A stretch of DNA of 64,000 nt from Smallanthus sonchifolius (GCA_023525975.1 CM042035.1:30533001-30597000), one strand, 5' to 3'; counted from the stretch's first letter, positions 53,200 through 64,000 are shown. Made by a program: numbers and translations. Notes: a model not told the origin generated them from the sequence alone.

Positions 53200-54375
53200 T
53201 TAGCCTTTACGTAGGTACTTACGAGCTTTCATGCAGTTTATCATCCTCAATGTCACTCCATTCTTCTCACCTTGAATCGAAAGAACTTCTCCGTTCGGGA
53301 GTGGAATTTGGACAATCTTCTCAAAACAAACAATCTCGGCGTGATTCTTCGACAACCAATCCATACCAATAACAACGTCAAAACTTCCCAAGTCAACAGG
53401 TAACAGGTCTATACTAAATGTGTGGTCTTTCAAACATAGAGTACAATTCTGAATGACTTCTTCGGTTTTAATTAATTTCCCGTTTGCTAATTCAATTGTA
53501 TAATTTTGGTCTAGTTTGTTGGGCTTAATACCAAGTAGGGACTTAAAGTCATTTGACACAAAACTCATATCAGCACCCGTATGGAAAAGTATAGAGGCAT
53601 AGTGATTATTTATCGGGAACGTACAAGTGACAATGTTCGGATCTTGTCGCGCGTCACCAGCCCCCATCACAAATGCTCTTCCACGGGCCTGATTGTCGTT
53701 TCGGTCCTTCAACTTTGGACAGTCTTTTCTAAAGTGCTTTGGATCTCCACACTCAAAGCATCCCTGATTCATCATTTCTGCTCCTGGGTTGACCTTTCCT
53801 GCTACTTGATTGATCTTATTAGGGTTCGCATTGTTCCAACAGTTATGGGCCAGATGCCCATACTTTTTACACTTTCCACATTGGGTACACCTTCCACTGT
53901 GATGATATCCACACTTGTCACACTTCGGTCGTGTTCCAAGATATCCTTTTTGTTCCACAGTGTTGACAGCATAGGCTTTCATAGTTCCAGGTCTCTTGTA
54001 AGTTTGATTCTTGTTTTGATTATTTAATTTTCCAAACCATTTCCTCTTTTCCCCAGACCTTCCTTCCTCGGTCTCCTTCTTCTCAAACAAACCATCACGC
54101 ACAGCATTATCCCTTAGCTTGAATGCTAGAGTTATAGCGCTCTTGGCATCCATGGGGTTCGATGAAGTCACCATGCTTCGGATTTGAGGTGCGAGACCCC
54201 ACAAATATCTTTCAACCTTCTTGTAATCTGGGTTAACCATGTGTGGAACTAAACTTGCTAACTCATTGAATCGGTCAGTGTAACCAGCCACATCATCTTC
54301 TATCATTTGTAAATTCCACATTTCAGATTCGATCTTTTGCAACTCATTTCGGGGACAATACTCCTCAGTCATCAT
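53200..54375 (-). pseudogene. Gag C-terminal half and protease (gypsy B)
   Basis: 391 open codons. The capsid part reads MTEEYCPRNELQKIESEMW ... ELASLVPHMVNPDYKKVERYLWGL. A Cys-rich block includes CDKCGYHHSGRC and two CX2CX4HX4C knuckles, CGKCKKYGHLAHNC and CFECGDPKHFRKDC. The protease motif reads ASILFHTGADMSFVS: the catalytic Asp of D-T-G-A is His, which should abolish cleavage. FDVVIGMDWLSKNHAEI is conserved. The in-frame stop at 53200 precedes RT. Confidence 0.9.
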
Positions 54376-54441
54376 GGCTTTCAGCTCCTCCTAAGTCAGT
54401 TGGTATGCAATCTGTCTTCCCAGGGTTTTCACTTGTGAATT

Positions 54442-54912
54442 CTACCAAGTTAAAGCCTTATCAGTGAGCGTGCATGTAGAATACTTCACCATGCAGTCAA
54501 CGGTGCATTCACTAATATCAATCACCGACTCCATCTTTTCTATCCATCTCATTAGCCCAACTGCACCCTCGGTGCTATTGAAGTTACGGGGGTTGCAAGA
54601 TAGAAAGGCCTTGTAGGTGCACTTCCTATTTGGAGCATCTGTAGAATTACAAGTCAGAACGTCATTAATTTGGATCACGACTACGTGTTACGGCTTATTT
54701 ATTCTATTACCTCCGGAACCTCCGGCTGTACCGCTACCTCCTGCACCTCCTCCGCCGGTACCACTGCCGTTTCCTCCTCCACTATTTCGATTTGCCTCAT
54801 ACTGCTCCATGGCAGCAGCTACTCGCTGTGCTATGAGTTGCTCCACGTTTGGGGAAATTGTCTCGTTGTTGTCACCAGTAGTGTTACTGGGTGTCCGACG
54901 CTTAGGTGCCAT
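54442..54912 (-). pseudogene. Gag N-terminal half (gypsy B)
   Basis: Start MAPKRRTPSNTTGDNNE at 54912. A Gly/Ser/Thr-rich run of about 30 residues ends at an in-frame stop (54688). The same frame continues with CTYKAFLSCNPRNFNSTEGAVGLMRWIEKMESV to 54442, then two more stops before 54375. All gag, protease and RT pieces share one phase, so stops rather than frameshifts disabled this part. Confidence 0.88.
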
Positions 54913-55170
54913 GACGTTCTTTCTAACCTATCAATTAAAAAGAAACAACATTATATAATAATAATGATTGATCATGACATAAGGATACAACAACATCAAA
55001 CGTAAACAACCATCATTACAACATAAACCATCACATACATAGTTAAAACATACATAGTACATTGTTCCCAAAAGACAAGGATACAAAAAAGGATAGGTTC
55101 ACATGACCACATCAGTACCAAAGTTTTAAACTACATATCGTGCTATGGGCACAACCCGCACATAACAGGT

Positions 55171-55929
55171 TTAAAAGAAGAAGTGGGAGTGCAATCCAAT
55201 CATCATGGCAAGTCCTGCCATGACAAAGCTAGCCCTAGCCACAAATTCTGCAGCCAAAGTCCTTTCTTCCAGCGCCTCCACCATGTCTCGGACCGTGAGA
55301 GTGAACTGCCATTCCATATCAGCTCTCAACTCGAGGTAGTCAGTAGCACCATGTATGTCTCGAGTGTTGTTCTCCAGAGTCTGTACTCGAGATCCGAGCC
55401 CTTGACGTAGTCACGTGGCTGCATCCCCATGTGCCCGAATATCATCTAGGAGATCATCAAGACTCTCTTCGTGCGTATGAATGCGTGCTACCAATGTTGG
55501 CACTATGAGCTCCATGGCTTCCCCAGTGTGGGGTAGGGGTGTTGGGGAGTTGGAGGACTCTCCGAGCTCAAAGGTAGAGGGAATGCTCTCCATCTCCCTC
55601 CATCGTGCCAAGGTACGGGGCATCCAATGGATAGTCCCCACCGTAGGGTGGTAATAGGGTCGTTGCGTAGGTGGTTCCTCATCAGTCTCCAAGTTTTCCG
55701 GGTCACGGGCTGCCAGGGTTCTCTTGCGTGGAAATCTAACCTTCTTCCTAGCACTCTTTACCATAACTGGTCCTCCGCTTTTCTTTCGGTAGACGATAGG
55801 CGGTTCTCCCAGAGCGACATTGGGTGGTGTGGAGCTACGAACTTGTACTCGATTTTTGGAACGTGTGTCGGAAAGTTCCTCGTTGGATTCAGAGTCAGAG
55901 ACGGGGTCAGAGTGTGAATGTGATGACAT
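55171..55929 (-). pseudogene. Accessory ORF upstream of gag (gypsy B)
   Basis: I take the start at MSSHSHSDPVSDSESNEEL (55929); the open frame extends 15 codons further upstream. One in-frame TGA at about 55411 interrupts an otherwise continuous frame to a TAA at 55171-55173, about 250 codons in all. Regions: acidic Ser-rich N-terminus, a basic segment (KSARKKVRFPRKRTLAARD), a coiled-coil-like stretch (VQTLENNTRDIHGATDYLEL), then a C-terminal hydrophobic run FVMAGLAMMIGL followed by HSHFFF. I recall similar 'MSSHSHSD/E' proteins with gypsy elements in Asteraceae. No known enzymatic motif. The hydrophobic end may be membrane-associated, which is inference. Confidence 0.5.
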
Positions 55930-56076
55930 GCTTGTTACTACAATATTCACATGACATGATGACTGGTTATGCAATGCTTATGCAATGAAAACGTTTTAGT
56001 GAGTCATTTAAATTATAGACTAGGTTCCATTTTAGACACCTAGTTCGCTATAATCAAGAAAAACGTTTTAGTGAGT

Positions 56077-56088
56077 CTCTGATATCAA
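56077..56088 (-). other. Degenerate primer binding site of gypsy B
   Basis: The minus strand reads TTGATATCAGAG against the expected TGGTATCAGAG, two bases from the LTR. Confidence 0.65.
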
Positions 56089-56090
56089 TC

Positions 56091-58372
56091 TATCACACCC
56101 TCGCCAAGGCGGAAACGCGAGGTGCGACGTTTATGGTTTCCAAAGCATATGATTACCGCAAACACATACATGATAAATGGATACATAAACAAGTTTAAAG
56201 TTTTACATTTCAAAAATGTGAATTGAGTTTACAAAAGTGAAGATTTCGCAAATATGACTCTATTACAATGAGTTATACAAGAGAAATCCCCCAAATAGTT
56301 GTATCCATCGTGCATGCATGTAATCTACATTGCTAACCTTGCGATCACGTCAATTTCCTGAAAAACATACTTAAAATTGTCAACACAAGGTTGGTGAGTT
56401 CACAGGTTTAAATCAAATAGATCTTTGTAAAATTCAATTGTTCGTAAATAGTTCCAGTTGCATGTGATAATCAGAATAAGAATTGTTGACCCATTTGTAA
56501 ACTAGCTAGGAATACAAATAATATGTTCCCACACGAGCCGTAACCAAACCATGACAATTGTACACGCCCCTAATTTCGTTATCCGGTTCTATGCGGCCAT
56601 AAATCCTCCAGATTGTGGTTAGCGCGACTAACCATGATCGGGAGACGTCACTCTCCATAGTACTATTCATAGGACCCTACGCTACAGTTTATGGTTACTA
56701 AATTGTTCCAGGGGACTTTAGCGGCCTCAAATCGTTTAACTCACGTAAACATAAAGGTCGAGTCTTATTCTCTTGTTATCACATAAAAATAGTTGTAAGT
56801 ATGTTCTTCCCCCAAATATTGAAAACAGTAAAAAGGGGCCGTGAAACTCACCTTGTTTTTGTGTATGTTAGCAACGATAATTGTTCCAGTCAACCTTGAC
56901 TATTCGTACCCTAATTACAAAAGGGTAATTCTTGTGAAGACCGAACGTTTTATATGCAAATTGTTCACCGACTTAGTAAATCTAATTGCTTTTGTTTAAA
57001 AAATCTTCTTAGTTTTTCAACACTTGTTTCGTTATGAAACAGTTCTAAGTTACTGCCCAATGGGACTGATGAACAGGTATCGAAACTTTCTTAGTTTCGA
57101 TTGAACAGAACAGATGTCAAAACTTCCTAGTTTCGATTGAGCAAAACAGGTATCGAAACTACCTAGTTTCGATTAAGTAATAGGTATCGAAACCAGCTAG
57201 TTTCGATTGAGTAAATAGGTATCGAAACTACCTAGTTTCGATTGAGTAATAGGTATCGAAACTACCTATTTTCGATTGAGTAATAGGTATCGAAACTACC
57301 TAGTTTCGATTGAGTAATAGGTATCGAAACTACCTAGTTTCGATTGAGTAATAGGTATCGAAACTCCTAGTTTCGATTACTGAAATTTTAAATTGACAGA
57401 ATCAGTTTCAAAACTTTATTCATACATATATGCGTATATTCATGTTTTAAATCTTGAATTCGACACACTTTTCTGGTTATTTTACTTACATTCGAACGAT
57501 TTGTATGTTTAGCTACGGTTTTAAAGAAAATAATATGGATAGTATTGAGTTTTTACCTCTATACAGTGATGATGATTTTGTGCGAAGAGAATGGATGAGC
57601 TCCCTGAAACCTTGAAAACTTCACTTATCTTAAGGTGTGGAAACGACGATGATCGGTGTTGCTGCCGTAACATGAGATGAAATGAAGACAAAGAGAGAAA
57701 AGGAAGATGAATTGATAGACAATTGAGGGGGTATGGCTTTTATCTACATTCTCGCAGGCAGATGTATGGGTTTTTAGTATAGATGTTTAGTGAAGTAGGA
57801 AGTGGGAATGACTTCTCTGAATTTTGGCCGAGAAAGTCAAGGAAAGTGGTTTGGGTTAATTTGTATAATAATTAGATTTAAGTATTAATTTATTAATTGT
57901 ATCAATATCAATTAGAGTTTTAAAGGGGTAATTTAATTCGGTTTAGATTCTTCACGGTATTATAAATTCAACAAGTTTATGGCTCGTTGATGAAAAATGT
58001 TGAAATCTTGGATTGTATAATTCGTTGGGATGATTATCTGTAGGTATAGATACCTAAAGGTGACGCTACCCGGTAATATCTTCGAAAGATTTTTTGTTAG
58101 TTTACTTTTACGTATTTTATATGTTTTAGTCTAAAAATAAATTATTGTTCCACTTAAAGTTTGTGTAATATATATATGTATATATATCTTTCTGGTCATT
58201 TGCGATGGGAACCGGTAACTCCTAGAATTACCAAAATATAAAATGAGACCATGTACGGTTTTTGTTAGACCTTAATGTCCTTGATTGTGAAATTAAGAAA
58301 TCTCGAAAACAATTATAATGTAAACTCGTTTATAACATGTAAGGATATTGACCTGAAATGTCGGGTGTCACA
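56091..58372 (-). repeat. 5' LTR of gypsy B
   Basis: 2282 bp, beginning TATCACACCC (TG mutated to TA) and ending GTGTCACA at the TSD. Nine TCGAAACTACC-type units lie at about 57075-57376. It differs from the 3' LTR by one word unit, an 8-9 bp indel near 56395 and scattered substitutions. Confidence 0.93.
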
Positions 58373-59200
58373 TCTGAGCTCAAAGACCTTGTGCAGGAAG
58401 TCTGGATTGAGGAGCAGGATCTCTTGGATGTTGTTTATTGTGAACGATGATCCATCACTTAGGAATAATTTAAAGCCAGAGAACTTAGTGCTCCATTACT
58501 CAAGAAGAATGTGAAGTCAGAAGACCTAGTGTTTGACCATCCTAGCACTTCCAAGTCTCTGACCACTTCAAGGAATAAGATGATTGAGTATCATTTGAAT
58601 AAATCGAGGATACATCAAGAAACCTTGACCTTCAGCTTGATTGATTTGCATTACCATCTCCCGATAAAAATAAAGAGGAAAATTGAATCGTTTATTCAAT
58701 GTTAAGGCCACCATAGCTGTTTGAAGAGCCATCTTCAATCCATCAGTACCAGCTTTTCGCGGAGAGATGCATTGAATAATCACATGCATAAAATACCTCC
58801 ATTCACCAACTAATCCACCTTTCCGAGCTTGGGTATCATTCTGTCTTCCACGATAACCCATCCGTTGAAAACAACCCATAATAAGAGTGCTAGGATAAGA
58901 TATTGGATCGTCAGCATTTCCACCTAAATCAAGAGCAACACGAATCGTCTCTTCAGAAATTGCAATCTCAGTATTGTTTACTGTTGCACGAAGTACATGC
59001 GGTTCCACTTCAATATCTTGATGTACCGTATCCCATAATTGTTGTATATACACCAAGCTGATATAGGGATCCGCAGATAAAGCAACATGCAGTCGTGATC
59101 GATTCAGAAAATTTATGATGCCTTGAAAATGAACTGATTCTGGCATATTAGGATCTAATAATGCCACTTGATTATGTTTATATTCGACACGACGAGCCAT
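58373..59200 (-). pseudogene. Accessory (env-position) gene of element 4: N-terminal domain
   Basis: The ATG at 59198-59200 immediately follows the acceptor-like TTTCACAG. 211 codons are open to 58568: MARRVEYKHN, GIINFLNRSRLHVALSADPYISLVYIQQLWDT, RATVNNTEIAISEETIRVAL, GCFQRMGYRG, ARKGGLVGEWRYFMHVIIQCISPRKAGTDGLK and YPRFIQMILNHLIP. Beyond four stops the same phase continues to 58373 with KFSGFKLFLSDGSSFTINN and LLLNPDFLHKVFELR, and then on to 48018 across gypsy B. The start, phase and motifs match element 3 closely and element 2 more distantly. The function is unknown; pol-distal position is the env-like slot of SIRE elements. Confidence 0.65.
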
Positions 59201-59657
59201 CTGTGAAAGTATTGGACAACACAACAAACATTAGTACACTTACACATATATGAAACACACATTTAATAATACACACAAAACAAAACAAAAAAAAATTTCA
59301 AACAAAAAAAATTTCAACAAAAATTCACAAGTCCAATTCACTTCTGACCCCTAGGCGAACTTAATAAGTTCGCTTAGTAGTGCAAGAGGCGAACTTATTA
59401 AGTTCGCCTGACAAGTTCGCCTGAACCAGAGACTATTCAAATTCAAACACATAATTTAAAAATTTTGACAAATCGAGATAAAATTATGAAATAAGCATTG
59501 AAAATCAGTCGAATACCAATTTACAACCAAATATGATGATCAATTTTATATTTCGGTCAAAATTAGGTCAAAATCTGCCGTTGAAAGCTTCGACGTAAAA
59601 CCAAGACTAAAAGCATCAAATTCATACAATCTACCGGATGAAATTCAACGAAAATAC
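59201..59657 (-). other. Putative 5' UTR intron of element 4 accessory gene
   Basis: 457 bp. The minus strand begins AACAAAG|GTATTTTCG and ends CTTTCACAG|ATG. It contains GCGAACTTATTAAGTTCGC-type palindromes at about 59353-59420. Confidence 0.5.
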
Positions 59658-61512
59658 CTTTGTTAGATTCGCAATCTAATTTGGATTAAGATACAACCAG
59701 CAAACAACTCCCACAACACAGTTTGAAATTTTTGAAAATTTTGGGCAAGTTCGCCTAATCTGAGGAAGACGATGAAAATGACAAGTTCGCCTGTTCTAGA
59801 TCCTTAAACCCACTAAGTTCGCTTACATAGGCGAACTTGTTAAGTTCGCTTAACAAGCCTTCGGCGAACAAGATAAGTTCGATTCACCACAATCAGATTA
59901 AGTTCGCTTCACTATTCTTGGGCGAACATATTAAGTTCGCTTCACTGTACAAGCGAACATAATATCCAATTACTTTTGCCTTGAACAAAATTTTCTAAAT
60001 TCAACCTCTCAAGTCTTGAACTTTCGTCAGCACCTTGTAATCGATCCAATCCCGAACAATTTTAATAAAAGTTTAGAATTTTCATGGAAAATAAAAATCA
60101 AAATCTTTTTGAGTTCTATCTATACAGACGGAAACACATATTTTTGACTTTTATCTGAATAAACCGAAATCACATATTTTTGGTTTTTCTCTGTACAAAC
60201 TGAAATCAAATATTTTTGGTTTTTATCTGTACAAACTGAAATCACATATTTTTGGTTTTTTAACATCATGAGCAAGAAGATCATATCAGTATTCAATTAA
60301 TTCATCACACATATTATCAATAACAAAGGGTAACATATAGTATGAGACCATTCAACTCAAATTTTGTGCATTTTGCACCTTTTTCATTTTGACACTCCTT
60401 CAATTTGAATAATATTTGAAATGATACGCGATAAATTTCAAAGTAAATAAGATCAGGTTATAAAATGCTCTTTTATTTATACCGAATTTGAAATATAAAC
60501 CTTGAATTCTTAAGTTTGTCAATATTATATTATTTGAAACTATAAGCGTTTATTCTCCAAATTCATGTGATGTAGTACCATTTAGATGATAAACATCGTG
60601 TACCCCACATATATGCCAAATAGAAAATAAATGCACTATCTTCAAGACATATATAAGATTTTACTAAAGATTATCCGAATATTCAGAATGAGGAGACATC
60701 ACTTAGCACATGAAAAACAGAATCCAAATTAGATTGTATAGGAATCAATGAGATTCATAATCGAATGATTCAATGTTTTGGCTTATATTTGTGAAATCAT
60801 AAGATTCAGGTACGTGGATCCAACTGTTATCTGGATTATGAATTCAATGGAATCAGTAAAGATGATTTATCAATATGATCCAAGAGCTAGTATATGTTTG
60901 ACAGATGTTGTCAAGTACATATCTTGATATTACTTCAAATTGCATGCTTTTCGGGACATGGGCACTGAAGCAAATCGAATGAATAGTGCTAAGGACATAA
61001 CCCGAAACTGATCTCATAGGAAAATCTTTATTAAAAACTAATATTCTTTATCTGATAGTGACCTTTTACGCACACACCCAGACATATAATGGATTTAAAT
61101 CACAGATGTAATCATATTATATTTAATTTTCACACTACTATTAGTTTCAAAACGCTTTTAGCCTATTGACAATTCAAGTTTCAATATTTATACCCAAATT
61201 TTAAAACAAATTATCAAGAATAGAGCATTCACAACACTATCATTTCTTATTTATGCAGACTTTGAAATTTAGATCAGATCAACTTATCTTAATCAATCAT
61301 ATATCAAGGTCTACTAGGGTCGTGTGAAATGAACTAATCACTGATGTACTATCATTTCTTCTCTAACCTAAAATGATGTCAAATTTTATATTTTTCAATT
61401 TGTTGTGACTTTTTATAAATTAAGAATTTTTGACTGAAAATGTAAATGCAGAAATGTACTAAAGCAATAAAAGAAAAAAGTTTTTCCATGAAATTCTGAT
61501 TTTGAAAATCTT
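59658..61512 (-). promoter_or_regulatory. Spacer between element 4 pol and accessory gene
   Basis: No ORF of note. A cluster of at least seven GCGAACTT / AAGTTCGC words lies at about 59745-59950. A 36-bp tandem repeat in four copies lies at about 60117-60262. The rest is A+T rich with no recognised signal. The layout (words, donor-like site, intron with words, ATG) parallels elements 2 and 3. Confidence 0.45.
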
Positions 61513-64000
61513 TTATTCGGGGTTGATCATACCAATCATTTTAATTAGGAATTCAAACCTGGTACGATCAAATGCTTTGGTAAACAAATCAGCAAAATTA
61601 TCTTCAGTGTGTACCTTGACTAGCTCAATTAACCTTTTCTCTGCACAATCACGTATAAAATGATATCGAATTTCGATGTGCTTAGTTTTACTATGTTTAA
61701 CAGGATTATTTGTTATGGACATAGTAGCATTGTTATCAATAAACATGGGGGTTCCTGTGAAATTCAAACCGTAATCTCTCAATTGCTGTTGTATCCACAG
61801 GATCTGTGAACAACAACTTGCAGCAGCGATGTATTCTGCTTCGCATGTTAAAATTGAGACTGTGGTTTGCTTTTTGCATTGCCAAGATACAAGTCGATTT
61901 CCTAAGAACTGGCAACCACCTGTTGTAGATTTCCTGTCCAGACAACAACCACCAAAATCAGAATCAGTATAAGCATTGAAATCAAAGTTAGAACCATGAG
62001 GATACCATAGCCCTAAACGTTGTTTTCCTTTTAAATACCGAAAGATTCTTTTCACCGCAATTAAGTGAGATTCTTTTGGCTTTGCCTGAAATCTGGAACA
62101 GATACACACGGCGAACATTATATCCGGCCTTGAAGCGGTTAAGTACATGAGGGATCTAACCATAGCTCTGTAAAGTCGACAATCCACATCTTTTCCTTCC
62201 GGGTCAGAATGCAACTTATGATTGACCGGAATTGGAGTATCGTATGGGGTACAGTCCTCCATCTTGAACCGGCTCAAGATGTCTTTGACATACTTGGACT
62301 GATGAATAAAGAAACCATCTTCCTTTTGATTTACTTGTAAACCTAAGAAAAACGATAACTCTCCCATAGCAGACATTTCAAATTTCGACTTCATAACACC
62401 CTCAAAGTCTTTGCATAACCCTTCATTTGTCGAGCCAAAAATAATATCATCCACATAAATCTGTACCAGTAGGTAATCTCCCCCTGATTTCTTTATGAAT
62501 AAGGTCGAGTCTATCTTTCCACGAACAATGTCATTCGCCAAAAAATGTGTGGATAAAGTCTCATACCACGCACGAGGAGCCTGATGAAGACCATAGAGAG
62601 CCTTATCAAGCTTGAAAACCATGTTCAGATTCGGTGGATCTTCAAACCCCGGCGGCTGACACACATAGACTTCCTCCTTGACCTTTCCATATAAAAATGC
62701 ACTCTTGACGTCTAATTGAAACACCTTAAAACCTTTAAAGGAAGCAAAAGCTAGAAACAGCCTTATAGCTTCAAGCCGTGCAACCGGCGCATAAACCTCG
62801 GTGTAATCAATTCCTTCTTGTTGATTGAAGCCTTGGACAACTAATCTTGCCTTATTGCGTACCACGACACCTCGATCGTCTTTCTTACATTTAAACACCC
62901 ATTTTGTTCCTATCGGATACGCACCCTTCGGAAGATCAACAAGATTCCAAACCTTAAGTTTATCAAATTGAGCAAGTTCTACCTGCATAGCTTCTATCCA
63001 GTTATTGTCATTTAAAGCCATCTTAACATTCTTGGGTTCAACCTGCGAAATAAAGCATGAATGTGAGCAATGATCAAGAACACCAGAATCTTTAATGCAA
63101 GTATACAAACAATTATTGTCAACAAGAGAACGTGTTTTCACTCCATCCTGTAAATTTGCAATTATATTTGTTACTGGATGATCTTTGTGTTCCTTGATGG
63201 ATGCGACCTCAAGAACCGGCAACACATCAACTTGAGTAGATTCAGATTGATAAGAATAATCTTGAGTAATTGGAATTTCCAAGTCTAAATTTGTAGGAAT
63301 CTCCCCCTGAGCCTGTGTCAAAGGTAATGGATCATCACTCAACAACGGATCAGCAGAAGAATCTTGAAAAATAGCATTATCCTCCTCACTCTTTGAATCT
63401 TGTGGGCCTGAACAAGAAGCAACATTAGGATCGGGAGCAGAAGTAGATGGAATCGATGAATTTGGAACTGCATTTGGTAGAAATCCATTGTGCTGTGCAT
63501 CTTGACAAGAATCATAAAGAACAGCAGCATCTTCATCAGAAATGTCAGAAGGTAAATGAAAAGACTTGAATAAGTTTTCATAATCAAATGCCCAATCCGG
63601 ACCAATCGCCATTTGTGGTAAAGACCGATTTGAACAGTCAATATGAAACCATTCTTCAACTTGGCGTGTCTCTTTGTTATAAACCCTCTTGGTTGTCGAA
63701 TTTGCCCCATACCCTAGAAAAATCCCTTCAATAGCCTTCGCACTGAATTTTGTTGGGACATCTCGAACCTTCAGTAGGGTACACAGATTACCAAAAGGTA
63801 GTAAATATTCCAGATTCGGCTTTCGATTATTTAGCAATTCATAGCAAGTCTTGTTATGTCGCTTGACGGTCAAGACCCTGTTCAAAACATGACACGCTGT
63901 ATTCACAGCTTCAGCTCAAAAAGTGACTGGAAGCTTAGAATCTGCAAGCATCGTGCGAGCTGTTTCGACCAACGTCCTGTTCTTTCGTTCAGCGACACCG
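61513..64000 (-). pseudogene. Integrase C-terminus, RT and RNase H (element 4 pol, 5' part outside window)
   Basis: 797 open codons (63906-61513). Upstream the frame runs off the window after one in-frame TGA at 63916-63918 in a position that is usually Trp (VTFWAEAVN-type motif); the catalytic Glu region GVAERKNRTLV is present at the window edge. Domains: integrase tail (LEYLLPFGNLCTLLKVRD, GIFLGYG), linker (GPDWAFDYENLFKSFHLPSD), RT with QLDVKSAFLYG and VQIYVDDIIFGS, RNase H with AYTDSDFGGCCLDRKSTTGG, TCEAEYIAAASCCS, DNNATMSITNNPVKHSKTKHIEI, and end NFADLFTKAFDRTRF. It is the best preserved pol in the window, with a single nonsense change visible. Confidence 0.9.

Larger units (their letters stand above)
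48024..58372 (-). mobile_element. Gypsy B: complete Ty3/gypsy chromovirus inserted in element 4
   Basis: 10,349 bp with exact 5-bp TSD TCTGA (48019-48023 and 58373-58377). LTRs at 48024-50259 and 56091-58372, primer site remnant, accessory ORF, gag-protease-RT-RNase H-integrase-chromodomain and polypurine tract are all present in minus-strand order. Partial reading of the LTRs suggests about 1-2% divergence apart from an indel of a word unit. Inactivated mainly by in-frame stops, plus frameshifts near 52300 and 51370. Confidence 0.95.
45738..64000 (-). mobile_element. Element 4: SIRE-like copia with accessory gene, runs off the window
   Basis: On the minus strand: pol (64000-61513, 5' part outside), a spacer of about 1.9 kb, an intron-like gap, an accessory gene (59200-58373 continuing 48018-46285) and a probable 3' LTR ending at 45738. 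Gypsy B is inserted inside the accessory gene. The accessory frame continues in phase across the insertion. The left flank is the accessory gene of element 3. The far end and TSD are outside the window. Confidence 0.75.

Noticed and set aside
58275..58705. Plus-strand ORFs at the gypsy B right junction
   Set aside because: They cross the LTR boundary and lie opposite the element 4 accessory gene, whose minus-strand phase is confirmed across the insertion.
1..64000. Host protein-coding genes
   Set aside because: Every frame longer than about 120 codons with recognisable motifs belongs to a retroelement; the remaining frames lie in LTRs or spacers.

Overview
The window is plant nuclear DNA made almost entirely of nested LTR retrotransposons. 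I recognise no host gene, rRNA, functional tRNA gene or CRISPR array. Several elements carry, downstream of pol, an accessory gene of a kind I recall as abundant beside copia elements in daisy-family (Asteraceae) genomes. An Asteraceae plant is therefore my best guess, but this rests on memory and no search was run.

Layout, left to right. 1-8710: a young Ty3/gypsy chromovirus on the minus strand (gypsy A), cut by the window edge. It sits in the accessory gene of a plus-strand SIRE-like copia element (element 1, 8711-11344, 3' part only), which in turn sits in the gag of a second SIRE-like element (element 2, 11345-24632). Element 2 also carries a 2.7 kb solo gypsy LTR inside its integrase (13750-16460, TSD ATAAC) and a reversed solo copia LTR inside an intron (20129-20614, TSD AGATG). 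24.7-31.4 kb: an Athila-like gypsy element with gag and protease but no reverse transcriptase or integrase. 31374-32518: 5' LTR, primer site and leader of a plus-strand copia element. 32519 to about 43071: a minus-strand copia element (copia C), broken by a 784 bp composite TRIM with inverted ends (TSD AGCAT) and by a 3 kb solo gypsy LTR (TSD ATACC) holding two tRNA-like modules. About 43077-45737: pol-distal part of a plus-strand SIRE-like element (element 3). 45738-64000: a minus-strand SIRE-like element (element 4) whose accessory gene is split by a complete gypsy chromovirus (gypsy B, 48024-58372, TSD TCTGA).

Two patterns stand out. First, the accessory genes of elements 2, 3 and 4 share a gene-like organisation: a 5' splice-donor-like site, an intron-sized gap of about 420-640 bp, and a splice-acceptor-like AG 0-3 nt before the ATG. 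Second, most elements carry arrays of a short palindromic word peculiar to each family, such as GCGAACTTRACAAGTTCGC, TCGAAACTAGTAGTTTCGA, GCGTACTTGTCAAGTACGC or CGCGACCGTGCC. In five copia LTRs the array lies just upstream of the TATA box. In the SIRE-like elements the same word recurs upstream of the accessory gene and again inside its intron. One protein family plus a diverging, element-specific repeated motif suggests a self-recognition or anti-silencing system, similar in logic to VANC proteins of Arabidopsis VANDAL transposons. That reading is inference.

Nearly all coding regions are broken by stops or frameshifts. Reading frames, TSDs and LTR junctions still allow the nesting order to be reconstructed. 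The longest uninterrupted polyprotein segments are 61513-63906 (element 4), 1758-3944 (gypsy A) and 16945-18543 (element 2).
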